Shown piece by piece: positions 19,251 through 30,300 of a stretch of 64,000 nucleotides of DNA. The DNA is from Bryobacterales bacterium (GTDB taxonomy: Bacteria > Acidobacteriota > Terriglobia > Bryobacterales > Bryobacteraceae). A program made the position numbers and the translations under genes. The notes under the pieces are model-generated. The model was not told the DNA's origin and made no database searches. It saw nothing but the letters and a program-made list of their open reading frames with translations. The DNA is taken from contig JADLBD010000144.1 of assembly GCA_020847975.1 (NCBI GenBank), positions 117,168 to 181,167 of the forward strand, written 5' to 3'. Numbering within the stretch: position 1 is the first letter of the stretch; the number at the start of each line of letters is the position of its first letter.

Positions 19251-19286
19251 CGCCCCGCCATCCTGCAGCACCCGCCCGCCTCCCGT

Positions 19287-19292
19287 TACAAT
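19287..19292 (+). promoter_or_regulatory. Putative -10 box, leaderless start of the ThuA gene
   Basis: TACAAT ends 7 nt before the ATG at 19300. It sets the start well inside a longer open frame. Confidence 0.55.
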
Positions 19293-19299
19293 CGTCTCC

Positions 19300-20175
19300 A
19301 TGCAGCCCATCCGCTTCCTCACTGGCTTCCTTATCCTCGCCCTCACGGCCCCCGCCGCCCCCATCAAAGCCCTCATCGTCGATGGCCAGAACAACCACCA
19401 CTGGCAGCTCACCACGCCTGTCCTCAAGAAAATCCTCGAAGACACCGGCCTCTTCACCGTCGATGTCGCCACCTCCCCGCCGAAAGGCGAGGACATGAGC
19501 AGCTTCCACCCCGACTTCCGCGCCTACAAGGTCGTCATCTCCAACTATTCGGATTTCGGCGGCGGCGGCGTCTGGCCGCCCGTCACCCAAAAAGCATTCG
19601 AGGATTACGTCCGCCATGGCGGCGGATTCGTCACCGTCCACGCCGCCGATAACGCCTTCCCCATGTGGCTCGAATACAACCGCATCATCGGCGTCGGAGG
19701 CTGGGGCGGCCGCACCGAAAAATCAGGTCCCATGCTCCGCTTCCGCAACGGCACAATCGTGCGCGACACCACTCCCGGAGCCGGCGGCCATCACGGGAAA
19801 GCCCACCCCTATCAGGTCACCACCCGTGACCCCAACCACCCCATCATGAAAGGCCTTCCCCCCGTTTGGATGCACACCCGCGATGAACTCTACGACTCTC
19901 TCCGCGGCCCGGCCGAAAACGTCCACGTCCTCGCCACCGCCTTCTCCGATAAATCCACCGGAGGCACCGGCGAGCACGAACCCGCCCTCATGACCATCTC
20001 CTACGGCAAAGGACGCGTCTTCCACACCATCCTCGGCCATGACGTGGACGCCATGCATTGTGTCGGATTTATGGTGACCTTCGCCCGCGGAGCCGAATGG
20101 GCCGCTACCGGGAAAGTGACCCAGCCGGCGCCGCCGGATTTCCCTCAGGCGGAACAGGTGAGTTCGCGGCAATAG
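19300..20175 (+). CDS. Exported ThuA-like domain protein
   Basis: A 291-residue protein: signal peptide ([15 protein letters not shown]), then a ThuA/trehalose-utilisation class I glutamine-amidotransferase-like fold. Visible family marks are [61 protein letters not shown] and [14 protein letters not shown]. ThuA relatives act in oxidised-disaccharide (3-keto sugar) metabolism, often together with DUF1080 proteins, one of which lies 3 kb away. The start was placed at the ATG with TACAAT 7 nt upstream; upstream in-frame ATGs would remove the signal peptide. Its last 71 bp overlap the convergent PBP-like gene, which is a long overlap. Confidence 0.82.
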   Translation: MQPIRFLTGFLILALTAPAAPIKALIVDGQNNHHWQLTTPVLKKILEDTGLFTVDVATSPPKGEDMSSFHPDFRAYKVVISNYSDFGGGGVWPPVTQKAFEDYVRHGGGFVTVHAADNAFPMWLEYNRIIGVGGWGGRTEKSGPMLRFRNGTIVRDTTPGAGGHHGKAHPYQVTTRDPNHPIMKGLPPVWMHTRDELYDSLRGPAENVHVLATAFSDKSTGGTGEHEPALMTISYGKGRVFHTILGHDVDAMHCVGFMVTFARGAEWAATGKVTQPAPPDFPQAEQVSSRQ

Positions 20176-23100
20176 CCGTTGGCGTCCGCGCCTTGCCGGA
20201 CTCGAGCACCTTCACCACGTCCGGCACAATCAATTTGAAGATCGACACCGGAAGCGCGCTCGAGAACTTGTATGCCGCGGCCTGCTCGCCCGGTACATAG
20301 GCCAGAAGCGTCCCGTAATACCGGTCCCCGATCGTGAACACGAATGCCGCCGTCCGGTTCCGGGCCTTCCCCACCGTCGTCAATGTCTTGATCCGGTTGT
20401 CTCCCGTCCCCGTCTTCCCCGCCACCGGCAGCACTACGCCATCGGCCAGCTTCACCGATCCGAACGCCCGCCGCCCCGTGCCGAACTCCACCACCCCGCG
20501 CATCTCTTTGTGCAACTGCTGCGCCACCTCGTGCGAGAAAATCCGTACCGGAGCCCCGGGCTTCCGCGCCAGCCGTGTCTCGAACGGCGTACCCTGCGCC
20601 AGCAGCAGCCGCTCGATCCGCGTATCCGGCAGCCGCACACCGTCGTTCAGGATGATTCCTGCCAGTTCCGCCAGCGCCGCCGGCGTGTCTCCGCTGCTCC
20701 CGATTGCCGTCGCCAGCGACGGCACCAGCGTCCGGAACGGATACCCTTGCCGCTTCCAATACTTGTGCAGCACCCCAAAAGCATCCGCCTCCAGCACGGT
20801 CTTGATCCGCGAATCCTGCCCCAGCTTCGCCCGGCTCTTGAACAGCCACTTGTACACGTCCTGCCGCAGTTCCGCGCTCACCCTCTGCACCTCTTCCCAA
20901 CTCGGGTTCGGATGCTTCTGCATGTAGTAGACCAGCCACATCTCCAGCGGATGAATGCTCGCCACGTACCCGCGGTCGTTCCAATCCATCTTCCCCGGCG
21001 CGAACATGTCGTACAGATCCTGCTGCCGCTTGTCTGTCAGGTTTTCGTGCACATAGCTCAGCAGCGCCAGTTGGAACTCCCCAAACGTCGCCTCCGGCCG
21101 TACCGACCGGTAGATCACCGAGAATCGCGGAGCCGTGATTTCCCGCTCCTTCAACAATGTTTCCAGAGCCTCATCCGGCGTCTGTCCCTCATACTGATCG
21201 TAGAAATCCTTCAGGAACACCGCTCCCTCTTTGTCCGCAAACCGGATCAGATACTGCTTCCGCAGAGGATTTGACTCGTCGGAGAAGATCGTCGGTGAAT
21301 AGCCCGGCAGACGGTGAATCTGGTAGGACACAACGTCCCGCATCAGCCGGATAAACACCAGGTTCACTGACCGCTGGAACGCTTCCCTCACTGTCAGGAT
21401 CCGCCCGTTGTCGTTCTTGTCGAAGTTCGCGAACACGTGCAACCCGCCGCCCGTAAAGAACGCCTCTCCCGGGCTTGCCGAATACTTCCGTTCCATCGCC
21501 GCATTCAACATCGCCCCCAGGCTCCGGTCCCCGCCGTTGGCCAGATAATCCTTCGCCCACTGCGTCAGCTTGTCCGGATCTTCCTCGATCGCCGTCCGGT
21601 TGCCTGGCTTGCCGTTCACAAGCTGATCATGCAGCTCCGAAACAAGCTCCAGGTACGTCGCCAGAGTCCGCAGCTTCGCCGTCGAGCCCAATTCCAGCCG
21701 GCTCCCCTCGTTCAAATTCAGCGCCTGCTTCGAATTGTCCAATTGCAGCAGGAGCCGGTTCCTGTGCGCCCCGCGCTCGTACATCGTCAGGCTATAGATC
21801 ACCGGAGAACCCTGCCCCGGAGCCAGCAGATGCTCCCCAACCAGCCCTTCCTTCTGAAGGAACGCCGGATCATCCAGCCTCTCCATCGTCTCCGCCGCCA
21901 GTTGGCTCGCCGCTCCTTCGAGCGTCGTCTCCACTGTCAGATCCATCCGGTCCAGCTCATACAGGCTCGGAACGCCAAGCAGCCCCAGCAGGTTGTAGCG
22001 CACGGAATCCGTCCCTTTGCGTTGCAGGTCAACCGCCCTCACCCGCGCCTCCCCGGCCGGCCGCAAGGGAGCCCCCGCATGCAGCGCCAGGTCGCGCAGC
22101 CGCTTCGAAATCAGCCCGCTCGTCCCCATCACCCGGATATAGCTGTCCGCCCGCTCCCGCAAAGCCTCCGGATGATGCCGCAAATAATACGTCGGCCGGT
22201 TGATCGCCAGCAGCAGGCTCAACACCTGCCGGTACGCCACCGCCCGCTTCCTCATCTCCACGCCGCTCAGCGTCGCTTCATCCGCCTTCAACAGCCGGTT
22301 CACTTCCCCAAAGTCCGCCCCATACCAGTTCTTCAGACCGTCGGCCAGCCCGATCACTTCCCCTTCCGCCGCCGTCGCCGCCAGTGGCACTGAGTTCAGG
22401 TAGTCGCGCACAATCAGCCGCCGCGACTCGATCGTCCGCGGACCATCCAGATATGCCCGCAGCGATGCGCTCGCAATCTGCCGCGCCTTCTCCCGCACCC
22501 CTTCCGTCCGTCCACCCGGCGAGTGCCGGATCTTTTCCAACTGCGTCGCCAGCGTGCTTCCCCCGCTGATCGGATGCGAGTGGTTCACCTGCCGGATTCC
22601 CAGGTCGAAAAACGCTTTTGCCAGCCGGTCCCATTCGATCGCCGGATTCCGCCTCGTCGCCCATCCATCCAGAATCTCCCGGTTCTCGATAAACAACGCC
22701 GACCTCACCACCAACGGCGGAATCGACTCAAAGTCCTCGTACGCCAACTCCGGGTAGATCGTCGAATGCAGCGGCCTCCCGTTCCGTCCCAGGATCCGCA
22801 GACCCGCCTGCGTCTTCTCCTGGTACAACGGAAACATCCCCAAGCTCACGATTTCGCGCAGCTTCTCAGACCACCGCGCCTGCGCCTCCACCTCGAAGCC
22901 CGCCTGCTTGGCCTTCGCGATCAGCGCGTTCAGCCGCGCATATCCCAGCCGTTCGTCATACGGCCCCTTCGAGGTGGGAAAGCCATGCGCGCTCTCGCCC
23001 GTCTGCACCTTGTAACTGGCGCCTTTCAGCACCAAAGTGAAAAGACGAGCCTGTAGCCAGCTCGTCCGCATCTCCGCGGCCGCCAGCGCCACCCCGAGCG

Positions 23101-23239
23101 CGGCAAACGCCGCGATCAGCACTGGTTTCTTCCAGTTGCGCCCTTTCGAGCGCGCCTCCTCCACCTCCACAGACCATTCGCTCCCGTTGCCGGCCCGCGC
23201 CCACGCAAACGGTAAAGCATCACGCAGTTTTGCTAACAT
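20105..23239 (-). CDS. Divergent class A penicillin-binding protein (GT51 plus transpeptidase)
   Basis: A 1044-residue membrane protein likely to build peptidoglycan in the periplasm. One TM helix (about 39-55) is followed by a GT51-like domain with IENREIL (184-190, the catalytic-Glu region) and [12 protein letters not shown] (226-237). The transpeptidase triad is complete: STAK (S519, K522), SVN (624-626) and KTGTG (942-946). The spacing between the second and third motifs, more than 310 residues, is far larger than in ordinary PBPs, and the GT51 glutamate motif is IEN where most relatives have IED. The total exceeds the usual 650-850 residues. Its 3' end overlaps the ThuA gene. No mrc, mre or fts genes are adjacent. 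It could be a specialised synthase; both activities are inferred from motifs. Confidence 0.82.
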   Translation of the reverse strand: MLAKLRDALPFAWARAGNGSEWSVEVEEARSKGRNWKKPVLIAAFAALGVALAAAEMRTSWLQARLFTLVLKGASYKVQTGESAHGFPTSKGPYDERLGYARLNALIAKAKQAGFEVEAQARWSEKLREIVSLGMFPLYQEKTQAGLRILGRNGRPLHSTIYPELAYEDFESIPPLVVRSALFIENREILDGWATRRNPAIEWDRLAKAFFDLGIRQVNHSHPISGGSTLATQLEKIRHSPGGRTEGVREKARQIASASLRAYLDGPRTIESRRLIVRDYLNSVPLAATAAEGEVIGLADGLKNWYGADFGEVNRLLKADEATLSGVEMRKRAVAYRQVLSLLLAINRPTYYLRHHPEALRERADSYIRVMGTSGLISKRLRDLALHAGAPLRPAGEARVRAVDLQRKGTDSVRYNLLGLLGVPSLYELDRMDLTVETTLEGAASQLAAETMERLDDPAFLQKEGLVGEHLLAPGQGSPVIYSLTMYERGAHRNRLLLQLDNSKQALNLNEGSRLELGSTAKLRTLATYLELVSELHDQLVNGKPGNRTAIEEDPDKLTQWAKDYLANGGDRSLGAMLNAAMERKYSASPGEAFFTGGGLHVFANFDKNDNGRILTVREAFQRSVNLVFIRLMRDVVSYQIHRLPGYSPTIFSDESNPLRKQYLIRFADKEGAVFLKDFYDQYEGQTPDEALETLLKEREITAPRFSVIYRSVRPEATFGEFQLALLSYVHENLTDKRQQDLYDMFAPGKMDWNDRGYVASIHPLEMWLVYYMQKHPNPSWEEVQRVSAELRQDVYKWLFKSRAKLGQDSRIKTVLEADAFGVLHKYWKRQGYPFRTLVPSLATAIGSSGDTPAALAELAGIILNDGVRLPDTRIERLLLAQGTPFETRLARKPGAPVRIFSHEVAQQLHKEMRGVVEFGTGRRAFGSVKLADGVVLPVAGKTGTGDNRIKTLTTVGKARNRTAAFVFTIGDRYYGTLLAYVPGEQAAAYKFSSALPVSIFKLIVPDVVKVLESGKARTPTAIAANSPVPPEGNPAAPAGSLSR

Positions 23240-23384
23240 TTGTGCACTTCCACGCCAAGCGAAGATCCCACTTAATAAGATGTTGCGAACGCGGGGAGAG
23301 TTTCACCATGGACTGGCAGTTCCGCGCGCCTCTGTTGAGTAACGCGAGAAAACCGCCGTTCGCCGTTGGGGAGGGAGGGCTTTG

Positions 23385-24521
23385 TTACAGCTTTTTAATT
23401 TTTAAGTCTCGATATTCCGCCCAGGTTCCTGCCTGGTGCGCCTGAAGCTCGATGTGGCCCTCATCGACGTTCTCTAATTGGTCGTACTCTAGCACATTTT
23501 CGCCGTTGATTCTCACCACTACCTCGCGCCCTTTCGCGATGAGTTGGAACGGCCACCACTGCTCATCCGCGATGCGTGGGTAAATCGACCTCTTGAAGTG
23601 ATACAGAGACCCCGTCGGATAATGCGCGCCTTCCACATTGTGCAACTGGATTTCGTAACTCCGCTTCGCCCTCGTCCCGCCCCCGGACGTGCGGAACAGC
23701 ACTCCGCCGTTCTGCCACCGGCTGGTCCGGATGTAGCAGTGCAGTTCGAAATCCTTGTACTGCGCCTTCGTCCCGATGTGGCCCAACCCCTCGAGCCGCA
23801 TCACGCCGCCCAGCCCTTCCATCACCGGCTTGCCTTCCGTCACGTACCACTTATCGAGATCCGCCGGAGATCCATACAGCATCTCCCAGCTCTCCTTCGC
23901 CGGCAGTTCCTTGATCCGCAGGTTCCGGTACCGGATCGGATACGACAACGACTCCAGCCCGATATACCCCTTCCGCAGCCGGTATTTCAACTCCGGCACG
24001 CTCTCCACATCCAGGTCCTGCACCTGCGCGTCATTCATCCACACTTTCAGCGACGGCCAGTCGAACACGATCCGGAACGTGTTCCATTCGCCCTTGTTGT
24101 GGACCTTCACCACCTTCGGAGCCACCATCGGAAAAATCGATCCGCAACTGTTCGATTTCGGAGCTTCTTCCTCCTGGTGGAAGATCTTCACCTCGAAACC
24201 CACCCACGGATTCCGCCCGTGCTCCGGCGCGTGCAGGTAGATCCCCGAATCCATCCATCCCTTCAGAAAGAACTCGCCCCGCAAGTCGAAATTCTCAAAC
24301 TGCCGGCCATACCGCAGCCACGAGGGGAAGTTCGACCCGTGGTGCACCACGATCGATCCGTCATCCACGAAGAACGCCGTCTCCGGACCTTCCCGTACGC
24401 TCCACCCATGCAGGGACTTTCCGTCAAAGAGAGGCGTGAATCCCGCCTCGTCCCCTGCCGCCATCATCGCGGGAGCCACTCCCGCCGCTCCAAGAAATCC
24501 ACGCCGGCTCACGTCGCCCAT
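23385..24521 (-). CDS. Tat-exported protein with two DUF1080 (3-keto-disaccharide hydrolase) domains
   Basis: A 378-residue protein. The N terminus carries a twin-arginine signal (SRRGFLGAAGVAPAMMA). Two concanavalin-like DUF1080 domains follow: the first from FTPLFDGKSLHGWSV to about residue 205 (with DSGIYLHAPEHG), the second from about 220 to the end (GGVLFRTSGGG, then YRDLKIKKL at the C terminus). DUF1080 proteins hydrolyse 3-keto-glycosides in characterised members, so a role in oxidised sugar breakdown in the periplasm fits, in line with the ThuA gene nearby. Its ATG is 4 bp after the stop of the small upstream gene, with GAGG upstream, so the two form an operon from the promoter at 24905-24910. 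Confidence 0.88.
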   Translation of the reverse strand: MGDVSRRGFLGAAGVAPAMMAAGDEAGFTPLFDGKSLHGWSVREGPETAFFVDDGSIVVHHGSNFPSWLRYGRQFENFDLRGEFFLKGWMDSGIYLHAPEHGRNPWVGFEVKIFHQEEEAPKSNSCGSIFPMVAPKVVKVHNKGEWNTFRIVFDWPSLKVWMNDAQVQDLDVESVPELKYRLRKGYIGLESLSYPIRYRNLRIKELPAKESWEMLYGSPADLDKWYVTEGKPVMEGLGGVMRLEGLGHIGTKAQYKDFELHCYIRTSRWQNGGVLFRTSGGGTRAKRSYEIQLHNVEGAHYPTGSLYHFKRSIYPRIADEQWWPFQLIAKGREVVVRINGENVLEYDQLENVDEGHIELQAHQAGTWAEYRDLKIKKL

Positions 24522-24525
24522 TGCC

Positions 24526-24897
24526 TCACCTCGCCACAGCCAAAACCGATTCCAGCTTCTTCGCCCCCGCCTCCAACTGCTCGAGCGACGGCGTCACGAT
24601 CGTCTTCTCCGCGTCCTCCCATGTATCCACCATCTGCCTCACATGCTCCCCCGCCAGCCGGATGCACCAGGAATCCGTCAACTCCCGGCCTAAAGCCTTC
24701 GCCACCTTCAGCAGGTAAGGATGCGGCAGCGCCACCACCCTCTCCATCTCCGTCCCATCGTCCGCCGTCAGTTCCCACTTCACATCCACGGCATCGGCAT
24801 GCCGGATCGAAATGGCGTTTTGCAGCCACTCCAGATTCACCGTCCACTTCCGGCCAAACGGGTCTGTGGCCATGAACTTACGCGGATTGTCTTGCAT
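24526..24897 (-). CDS. Small conserved-looking hypothetical protein, operon partner of DUF1080 gene
   Basis: A 123-residue soluble protein I do not recognise. It begins MQDNPRKFMATDPFGRKW and contains WLQNAISIRHADAVDVKWEL, a hydrophilic middle, and a helical C terminus. No signal peptide or membrane segment is visible. It is the first gene of a two-gene unit, ending 4 bp before the DUF1080 start. A TACAAT box ends 7 nt upstream of its ATG, which implies leaderless transcription and supports this start. Coding is supported by the sense of the reading frame and the operon position; function is unknown. Confidence 0.7.
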   Translation of the reverse strand: MQDNPRKFMATDPFGRKWTVNLEWLQNAISIRHADAVDVKWELTADDGTEMERVVALPHPYLLKVAKALGRELTDSWCIRLAGEHVRQMVDTWEDAEKTIVTPSLEQLEAGAKKLESVLAVAR

Positions 24898-24904
24898 TTC
24901 AGTT

Positions 24905-24910
24905 ATTGTA
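24905..24910 (-). promoter_or_regulatory. Putative -10 box, leaderless start of the small gene and DUF1080 operon
   Basis: TACAAT on the minus strand, 7 nt before the ATG at 24897. Confidence 0.55.
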
Positions 24911-24927
24911 CCTCGACCGGCGCGGAT

Positions 24928-25743
24928 CTATTTCCGCGGCGGTCTCAGTCTGTAGTAGCTCTGATCAGCCCTTGCCATCGAGTCTTTCATGCACGAAGGA
25001 CAGTCCGGCATCCCAAGGTAACCGGCAATGCGCAGCCTGAGTTGTGATGGCGGAAGTTCCTCGTAATCGTTCGGGATGTCGAACCCGCCACTCGGTTCAC
25101 CGGCAGTCAAGGTAATAACCTGCCTCTCTACCATTTCCACGCTGTTGCCCGAGGCGTCAAAAAACTCTCGACGCTCAGATATCGGATAGCACCCCAAGCC
25201 GGCAGCGTAATGACCTAACACGGTAAACTGCCCCGGGACGCCGCGCGATATCACTTTGGTGCGATGGCCGAGTTGCTGATCATCCCGGATGAATGTTGCT
25301 GTTGATCCCGATGGCGCCGGCGCGCCATCAGCCGTCTTCAGGCATCCGGATGAAACGTCGAGTTGCCCGCCACGCTCGGCGCCGCGCATGTTCGAATCCC
25401 GAAAAGTAGTGCTCTTCACCTTCAATTCAGGAATGCTTTGCACCGTTGTGCCGTCAGCAAGCGATAAGACAACCGAACTCAATCCATCCTGCTTCGTTTG
25501 CGTGAAGGCTCGCTTTGACATCACCCGGCTGCCGTCAGACCGGATCGACTCCCGGAGTTCAGCGATGAGCTTCCGCGAGCCCGCTCTAGTGCTGTGTTCC
25601 CGCGCGATAGCAGTAAGCGGAACAATCCTCGATTCCGCCATCGCCGTTCTTGCGTTGACCAGCCCAAACGCAAAGCTTGCAACGATGGCTGTTATCATCA
25701 ACCAGGCATTTCGGTATTTCAGATGCGCAAATACGATTTCCAT
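24928..25743 (-). CDS. Hypothetical membrane-anchored or exported protein
   Basis: A 271-residue protein with no family I recognise. Residues 13-35 (NAWLMITAIVASFAFGLVNA) form a signal anchor, so most of the chain faces the periplasm. The mature part is polar and beta-rich, with a CPSC pair near the C terminus (GMPDCPSCMK) that could bind metal or form a disulphide, and a GGFDIPNDYEELPPS motif seen in many exported acidobacterial proteins. Starts at the ATG at 25743; a TTG at 25782 in the same frame is an alternative, and no strong ribosome-binding site decides. Same strand as the aminotransferase gene upstream, 123 bp away. Confidence 0.6.
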   Translation of the reverse strand: MEIVFAHLKYRNAWLMITAIVASFAFGLVNARTAMAESRIVPLTAIAREHSTRAGSRKLIAELRESIRSDGSRVMSKRAFTQTKQDGLSSVVLSLADGTTVQSIPELKVKSTTFRDSNMRGAERGGQLDVSSGCLKTADGAPAPSGSTATFIRDDQQLGHRTKVISRGVPGQFTVLGHYAAGLGCYPISERREFFDASGNSVEMVERQVITLTAGEPSGGFDIPNDYEELPPSQLRLRIAGYLGMPDCPSCMKDSMARADQSYYRLRPPRK

Positions 25744-25866
25744 AACGGAGACGAGTTTGCCTCCGAAAATTGCGGGCGTCAAGGGTGCTGTTCCAGCGGT
25801 GTGCCGGCGGTGCTGGGCCTGCTGTGTGGCTCCGGCTCAGTCCGAAATGGAACCGGCACTCCGCCC

Positions 25867-27117
25867 CTATCCCAGCGCTTCCCGCATCGTCTCGAAATAC
25901 AGGTCCACATCCTCCGGCCGCGTGTGGATGTGCGTCGACAACCGCACCTGCGGAGCCCTGAACGTCCAGATCCGCCGCTTTGCCAGCAACTCGTGAAACT
26001 TCTCCAGCCGCTGCGTCTTGAACTTCACCGTCACCAATCCCCCGAACATCCGGTCGTCATCCGGAGTCAGCAACTCCACGTGCGGGCTCTCCTGCGCCTT
26101 CTTCAGCAGATATCGCGCCACATGATGCGCCCGCGCATAGATCCGCTCCGGCCCCAGTTGTTTGCCGAACCGCAGCCCCGCCATCGCCCCTTCCACTACC
26201 GCGCGGTTGTTCGTACCCATCATCATGAACCGCGCAGCCTTCAGCTTCTTGTCATCCCAATTCCCCGTCACAATCGACGGCCACAGCTTCTCCAGGTTCT
26301 CCTCGCGCACGTACAAAAGCCCGCTCCCGGCCGGAGCGAACATCCACTTGTGCGGGCTCCCCGCCATGTAATCGCACCCTAACTCGGACATTCGGATCGG
26401 GATTTGCCCGTGCATGTGCGCCCCGTCCACCACCGAGATCACACCCTTCGCCCGCGCCGCCTCGCAGATCTCCCGCACCGGAGTGATCAACCCCGTCACC
26501 GTCGTGATGCCGCTGAAGCTCACCACCCGCGTCCGCGGCCCGATCGCCCCAATCACCGCATCCGCCACTTCCCCCGGATTCTTCGGCGGAATCGCGATCT
26601 TCGCCTCCCGCACAGTGATCCCGTGCCGCGCCGCCCGCATGTACCAGCATCCACGCCCGCTCGGATGCTCCTGGTCCGTGATCAATACCTCGTCGCCCGC
26701 CTTCAGATCAATCCCCGCCGCAATCGTGCTCATCGCCTCCGTGGCGTTGTGCATGATCGCCAGTTCATCCTTCTTGCACCCGTAAAAATCCGCCAGTTCC
26801 TGCCGGTAGTCGTCCAGCGTTTCATAGCCCCATCGCGGGTAATACTCCATCTCCCGCGCCGCCGAACTCGCTACATAATCCCGCACCGTCTTCACCACCG
26901 GACGCGGCGCAATTCCCAGGCTTCCGTTGTTCAGAAACGCCCGCCATCCCGGCAGCAGAAACTGCTCCTCCCGGATTCGCTTCCAATACCCTTCCGGATC
27001 GTCCTCGAGTAACTTCTCCGGAGGAAATGCCTTTGGTTCGACGGCCGCGCCCTTCGCTGTCACTCCAAACAGCGCCAATGCCGCCGCCGATGCGTGCAGA
27101 ACCTGTCTTCTTTCCAT
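25867..27117 (-). CDS. Exported aminotransferase class V-fold PLP enzyme (isopenicillin-N epimerase-like)
   Basis: A 416-residue fold-type I PLP enzyme of the class V group. The N terminus (MERRQVLHASAAALALFG) has a double Arg and a hydrophobic stretch, so export, possibly by Tat, is likely. The cofactor residues are clear: DGAHMHGQ (D231) and the PLP lysine in GSPHKWM (K257). Members include cysteine desulfurases, kynureninases and isopenicillin-N epimerase-like proteins; the exact reaction is not readable. The ATG at 27117 was preferred to one 42 bp upstream because it begins the signal; GATAAT lies 9 nt before it. It is divergent from the receptor at 27307. Confidence 0.82.
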   Translation of the reverse strand: MERRQVLHASAAALALFGVTAKGAAVEPKAFPPEKLLEDDPEGYWKRIREEQFLLPGWRAFLNNGSLGIAPRPVVKTVRDYVASSAAREMEYYPRWGYETLDDYRQELADFYGCKKDELAIMHNATEAMSTIAAGIDLKAGDEVLITDQEHPSGRGCWYMRAARHGITVREAKIAIPPKNPGEVADAVIGAIGPRTRVVSFSGITTVTGLITPVREICEAARAKGVISVVDGAHMHGQIPIRMSELGCDYMAGSPHKWMFAPAGSGLLYVREENLEKLWPSIVTGNWDDKKLKAARFMMMGTNNRAVVEGAMAGLRFGKQLGPERIYARAHHVARYLLKKAQESPHVELLTPDDDRMFGGLVTVKFKTQRLEKFHELLAKRRIWTFRAPQVRLSTHIHTRPEDVDLYFETMREALG

Positions 27118-27213
27118 TTGACTCTGATTATCGCACTCGCTCCCCCCGCCCATTTCCATCCGAACCCAACCCTAAAAAATCTGCGCGCTCTACCGCGGCG
27201 AGAACCCCTACCA

Positions 27214-27241
27214 ATCCTGCTTTCGATCCTGTGTGATCCTG
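27214..27241. repeat. Three ATCCTG direct repeats next to a -35 box
   Basis: ATCCTG occurs at 27214-27219, 27226-27231 and 27236-27241, at 12- and 10-bp intervals, close to one helical turn. The last copy abuts the TTGACA at 27242. Position and phasing suggest a regulator binding site. Confidence 0.5.
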
Positions 27242-27270
27242 TTGACAGGCTACAGCCAGCGGCCTACAAT
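27242..27270 (+). promoter_or_regulatory. Consensus sigma-70 promoter of the receptor gene
   Basis: TTGACA (27242-27247), 17-nt spacer, TACAAT (27265-27270). Predicted start about 27277, giving a leader near 30 nt with AAGGAG (27292-27297) nine bases before the ATG at 27307. Confidence 0.75.
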
Positions 27271-27306
27271 GTTGGCCAAGCTTGGTGCAAGAAGGAGTAG
27301 CCCTCC

Positions 27307-30300
27307 ATGTCCTTTCTCGGGAATTTGTCTGCCCGCCTCCTGCTCGTGTTCTGCCTCGTGCCTCTCCTGATTGGCCAGGAAACGACCGGCGCCATCACTG
27401 GCCTCATAACAGATCCCAGTGGGGCGGTGTTGGCGGGCGCTGAGGTCACCGTAGTGAACGTCGGAACCAACGCTAGCTATAAAACGCAAAGCAACGCGAC
27501 CGGCAATTACATCTTCCGAACGCTGCCCGTGGGCGCCTACCGGTTAACGGCCGGGGCTCCGGGTTTCAAGCGGTTCGAAGCAACCAACCTTTTGACCCAG
27601 GTGAACGAGATCACCCGCCTGGATATCACAATGACGGTCGGAACTCTGTCCGAGTCAATCGAGGTTAGCGCACAAGTAGTAAACGTCAATACCGAAGACG
27701 CTTCCTTGCGGACGGTAGTCGATCAACGCCGCGTCGAGGATCTGCCGCTCAACGGTCGCGACCCGGTGCAGTTGATGCGCCTCGTGGCCGGTGTTTCCCT
27801 CTATAACGGAAGCGGCCTGACCTCGGGCACGACCTATCCCGGCGTGGTTTCCGTCTCGGTGAATGGGAACCGCGGGAACTCGACCAACTACATACTCGAC
27901 GGGGGCCAGAACAACGACCATTACAGCAACGCACCGAATCCGATGCCCAACCCCGACGCACTTCAGGAGTTCAGCGTGCAGACTAACAACTTCAGCGCGG
28001 AATTCGGACGCAACTCCGGCGGCATCGTAAATGCCGTGACGAAGTCCGGAACCAACGGCTTGCATGGCGTGGCGTTCTGGTATCTCCGCAATAACTCCCT
28101 CAATGCCGCCAACTTCTTTGCGCCGCCAAAGCCGGGCTCGCCGAACCAGAAGCTGGATGATGGCTTGAAACGTAATCAGGCCGGCATTACTCTGGGAGGC
28201 CCCGTGCTCATTCCCAAGCTCTACAATGGCAAGGACAAGACGTTCTTCTTTTTCTCGTACCAGGGAACCCGGCTGCGGCAGCGGCCGACCTCGACCTTCG
28301 TGAACGTGCTGACACCAGGCGAACGAGAGGGCGATTTTTCCGCCTTCGCTACCGCGCTGAAGGATCCCCTCGGTGGCCAGTTCCCGGGCAACCTTATCCC
28401 CAAAAGCCGCTTCTTTCCGGGCTCCAAATATCTCATCGACAACAATATTCCGCCGCCTCTGAGTGGGCGTTCCATTACCACAACCAATCTTGCCAACTAC
28501 GACGACAACCAGTACCTGGCGAAGGTCGATCACCAGATCGGCTCCAACCTGCGCCTTTCCGGCCACGCCTTCTGGTCGCGCGCGCACTCCCCCGGAAACC
28601 TCACCGCCAACAACTACTATGAGGAAACCGATATCCGCGACTGGAGCAACACGAGCTACGTCGGGAACGCGTACTGGATCCTCAGTCCCAATATCCTCAA
28701 TCAGACGACCATCGGCTACAACAAGACCGACGGGCCAGCCTCCCACGTCTACCCCACAAAGAATTGGAACGATCTGGGCGTGCCGATTACGCTGGACCAG
28801 TACAGTCAGTTCTATATCCAGTTCCAATCTATCAGCAGCATCAACACCGGCGATACCAACAACTTCATCCGCGATGAGGTGCAGTTCAACAACACCACGC
28901 GTTGGACCAAAGGCAACCACAACCTCACGTTTGGCGGAGAGTATCACCACGCCCGCGGCGATATTGTCAACAACTTCCGTGCCCAAGGCCGCTTCTATTT
29001 CACCCGCACGGCGGGCTACACCGGTTATGATGTGGCTGATTTCCTCATCGGACGCTGGGCCGAGTTCATTCAGGGCGCCGGCGAGTTCAAGAACACCCGT
29101 TTCCACATCATCAACTTCTTCTTCAATGACTCGTACAAAGTCAGCCGGCGCCTCACACTCAACCTCGGCGTTCGCTGGGAGCCCTTCCTGCCAAATACCG
29201 ATGTCTACGGAAAGGTCGTAGTCTGGGGCGGGCCCAACACCCGGTCGACACGTTATACGAACGCGCCTCCCGGCGTCCTCTACGCTGGCGACCCTGGAAT
29301 TCCCGCCGGCGGATTTAAAAACACCTTGACCAACTTCGGACCGCGCGCCGGTTTGGCCTGGGACATTACCGGCGACGGAAAAACCGCATTGCGAGCCGGG
29401 TACGGGATCTTCTACGACCGCCTCAACACGCTCCAGACCAACAGCGCAGCGGACGAAGCCCCGTTCGGAACCGTCGTGGACATCTTCGGCGGTCCCACCG
29501 ACAGCATGGCGAATCCGTACGCCAATGTTGCTGGCGGCAACCCTTTCCCCAAGATTGGTTTTGCCGCAATCGGAACGGAAGTCCTCAATCCCGGAAAGAA
29601 TGCGGTCTTCGTGCTGCCCATGGCCGCGTTCCTGTACGCTCGCGACCTTCGCAATCCGTACGTGAGTTCCTGGAACCTGACGCTGGAACGGCGGCTCCCT
29701 GGCAGTTGGCTTGCCCGTGCATCCTACGCGGGATCCAAAGGCACTGCTTTGGCAAGCGGCCGCGATATCAATGCACCCCTCCCCAACCCGGCAGCCACCA
29801 CCTCGACAACGAACCAGCGACGCCCATACTACCCAATTGGGCTCGGCCAAGCCGTGTTGATGGAGCCGGCTGGCAACTCCTCCTACAACTCACTGCAACT
29901 CACTGCGGAAAAGCGTTTCAGCCGCGGCTTTACAGTTCTCGCCAACTACCAGTTCGCAAAGACCATTGATGACAACGTTGGCTCGGCGAACAAGGCCAAC
30001 GGGACAAACGTCACCAATCCCTATAACCAACACTTTGACCGCGGTCCGGCGGATTACGACTTGCGCCACGTGTTCAATTTCTCCGGCGTTTGGGCTCTAC
30101 CCATTAAGCCCGCCAGCCGGCTGGCGAACTTCGCCATCGGCGGCTGGAACATGACGTCGATCGTCGCCTGGCGGAGTGGCTTCCCCTTTACGATCGCCAG
30201 CGGCCAGGATAACGCCCGCACGGGTCAGGGCAGCCAGCGCGCCGATCTGACCGGCATTTCGCCTGTTCTGGCGAACTCCGGTCATGGCGCCATCGCGGCT

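Noticed and set aside
27655..29850. A 731-codon open frame on the - strand
   Set aside because: Antisense shadow of the receptor at 27307-30588; no recognisable domain or start signal.
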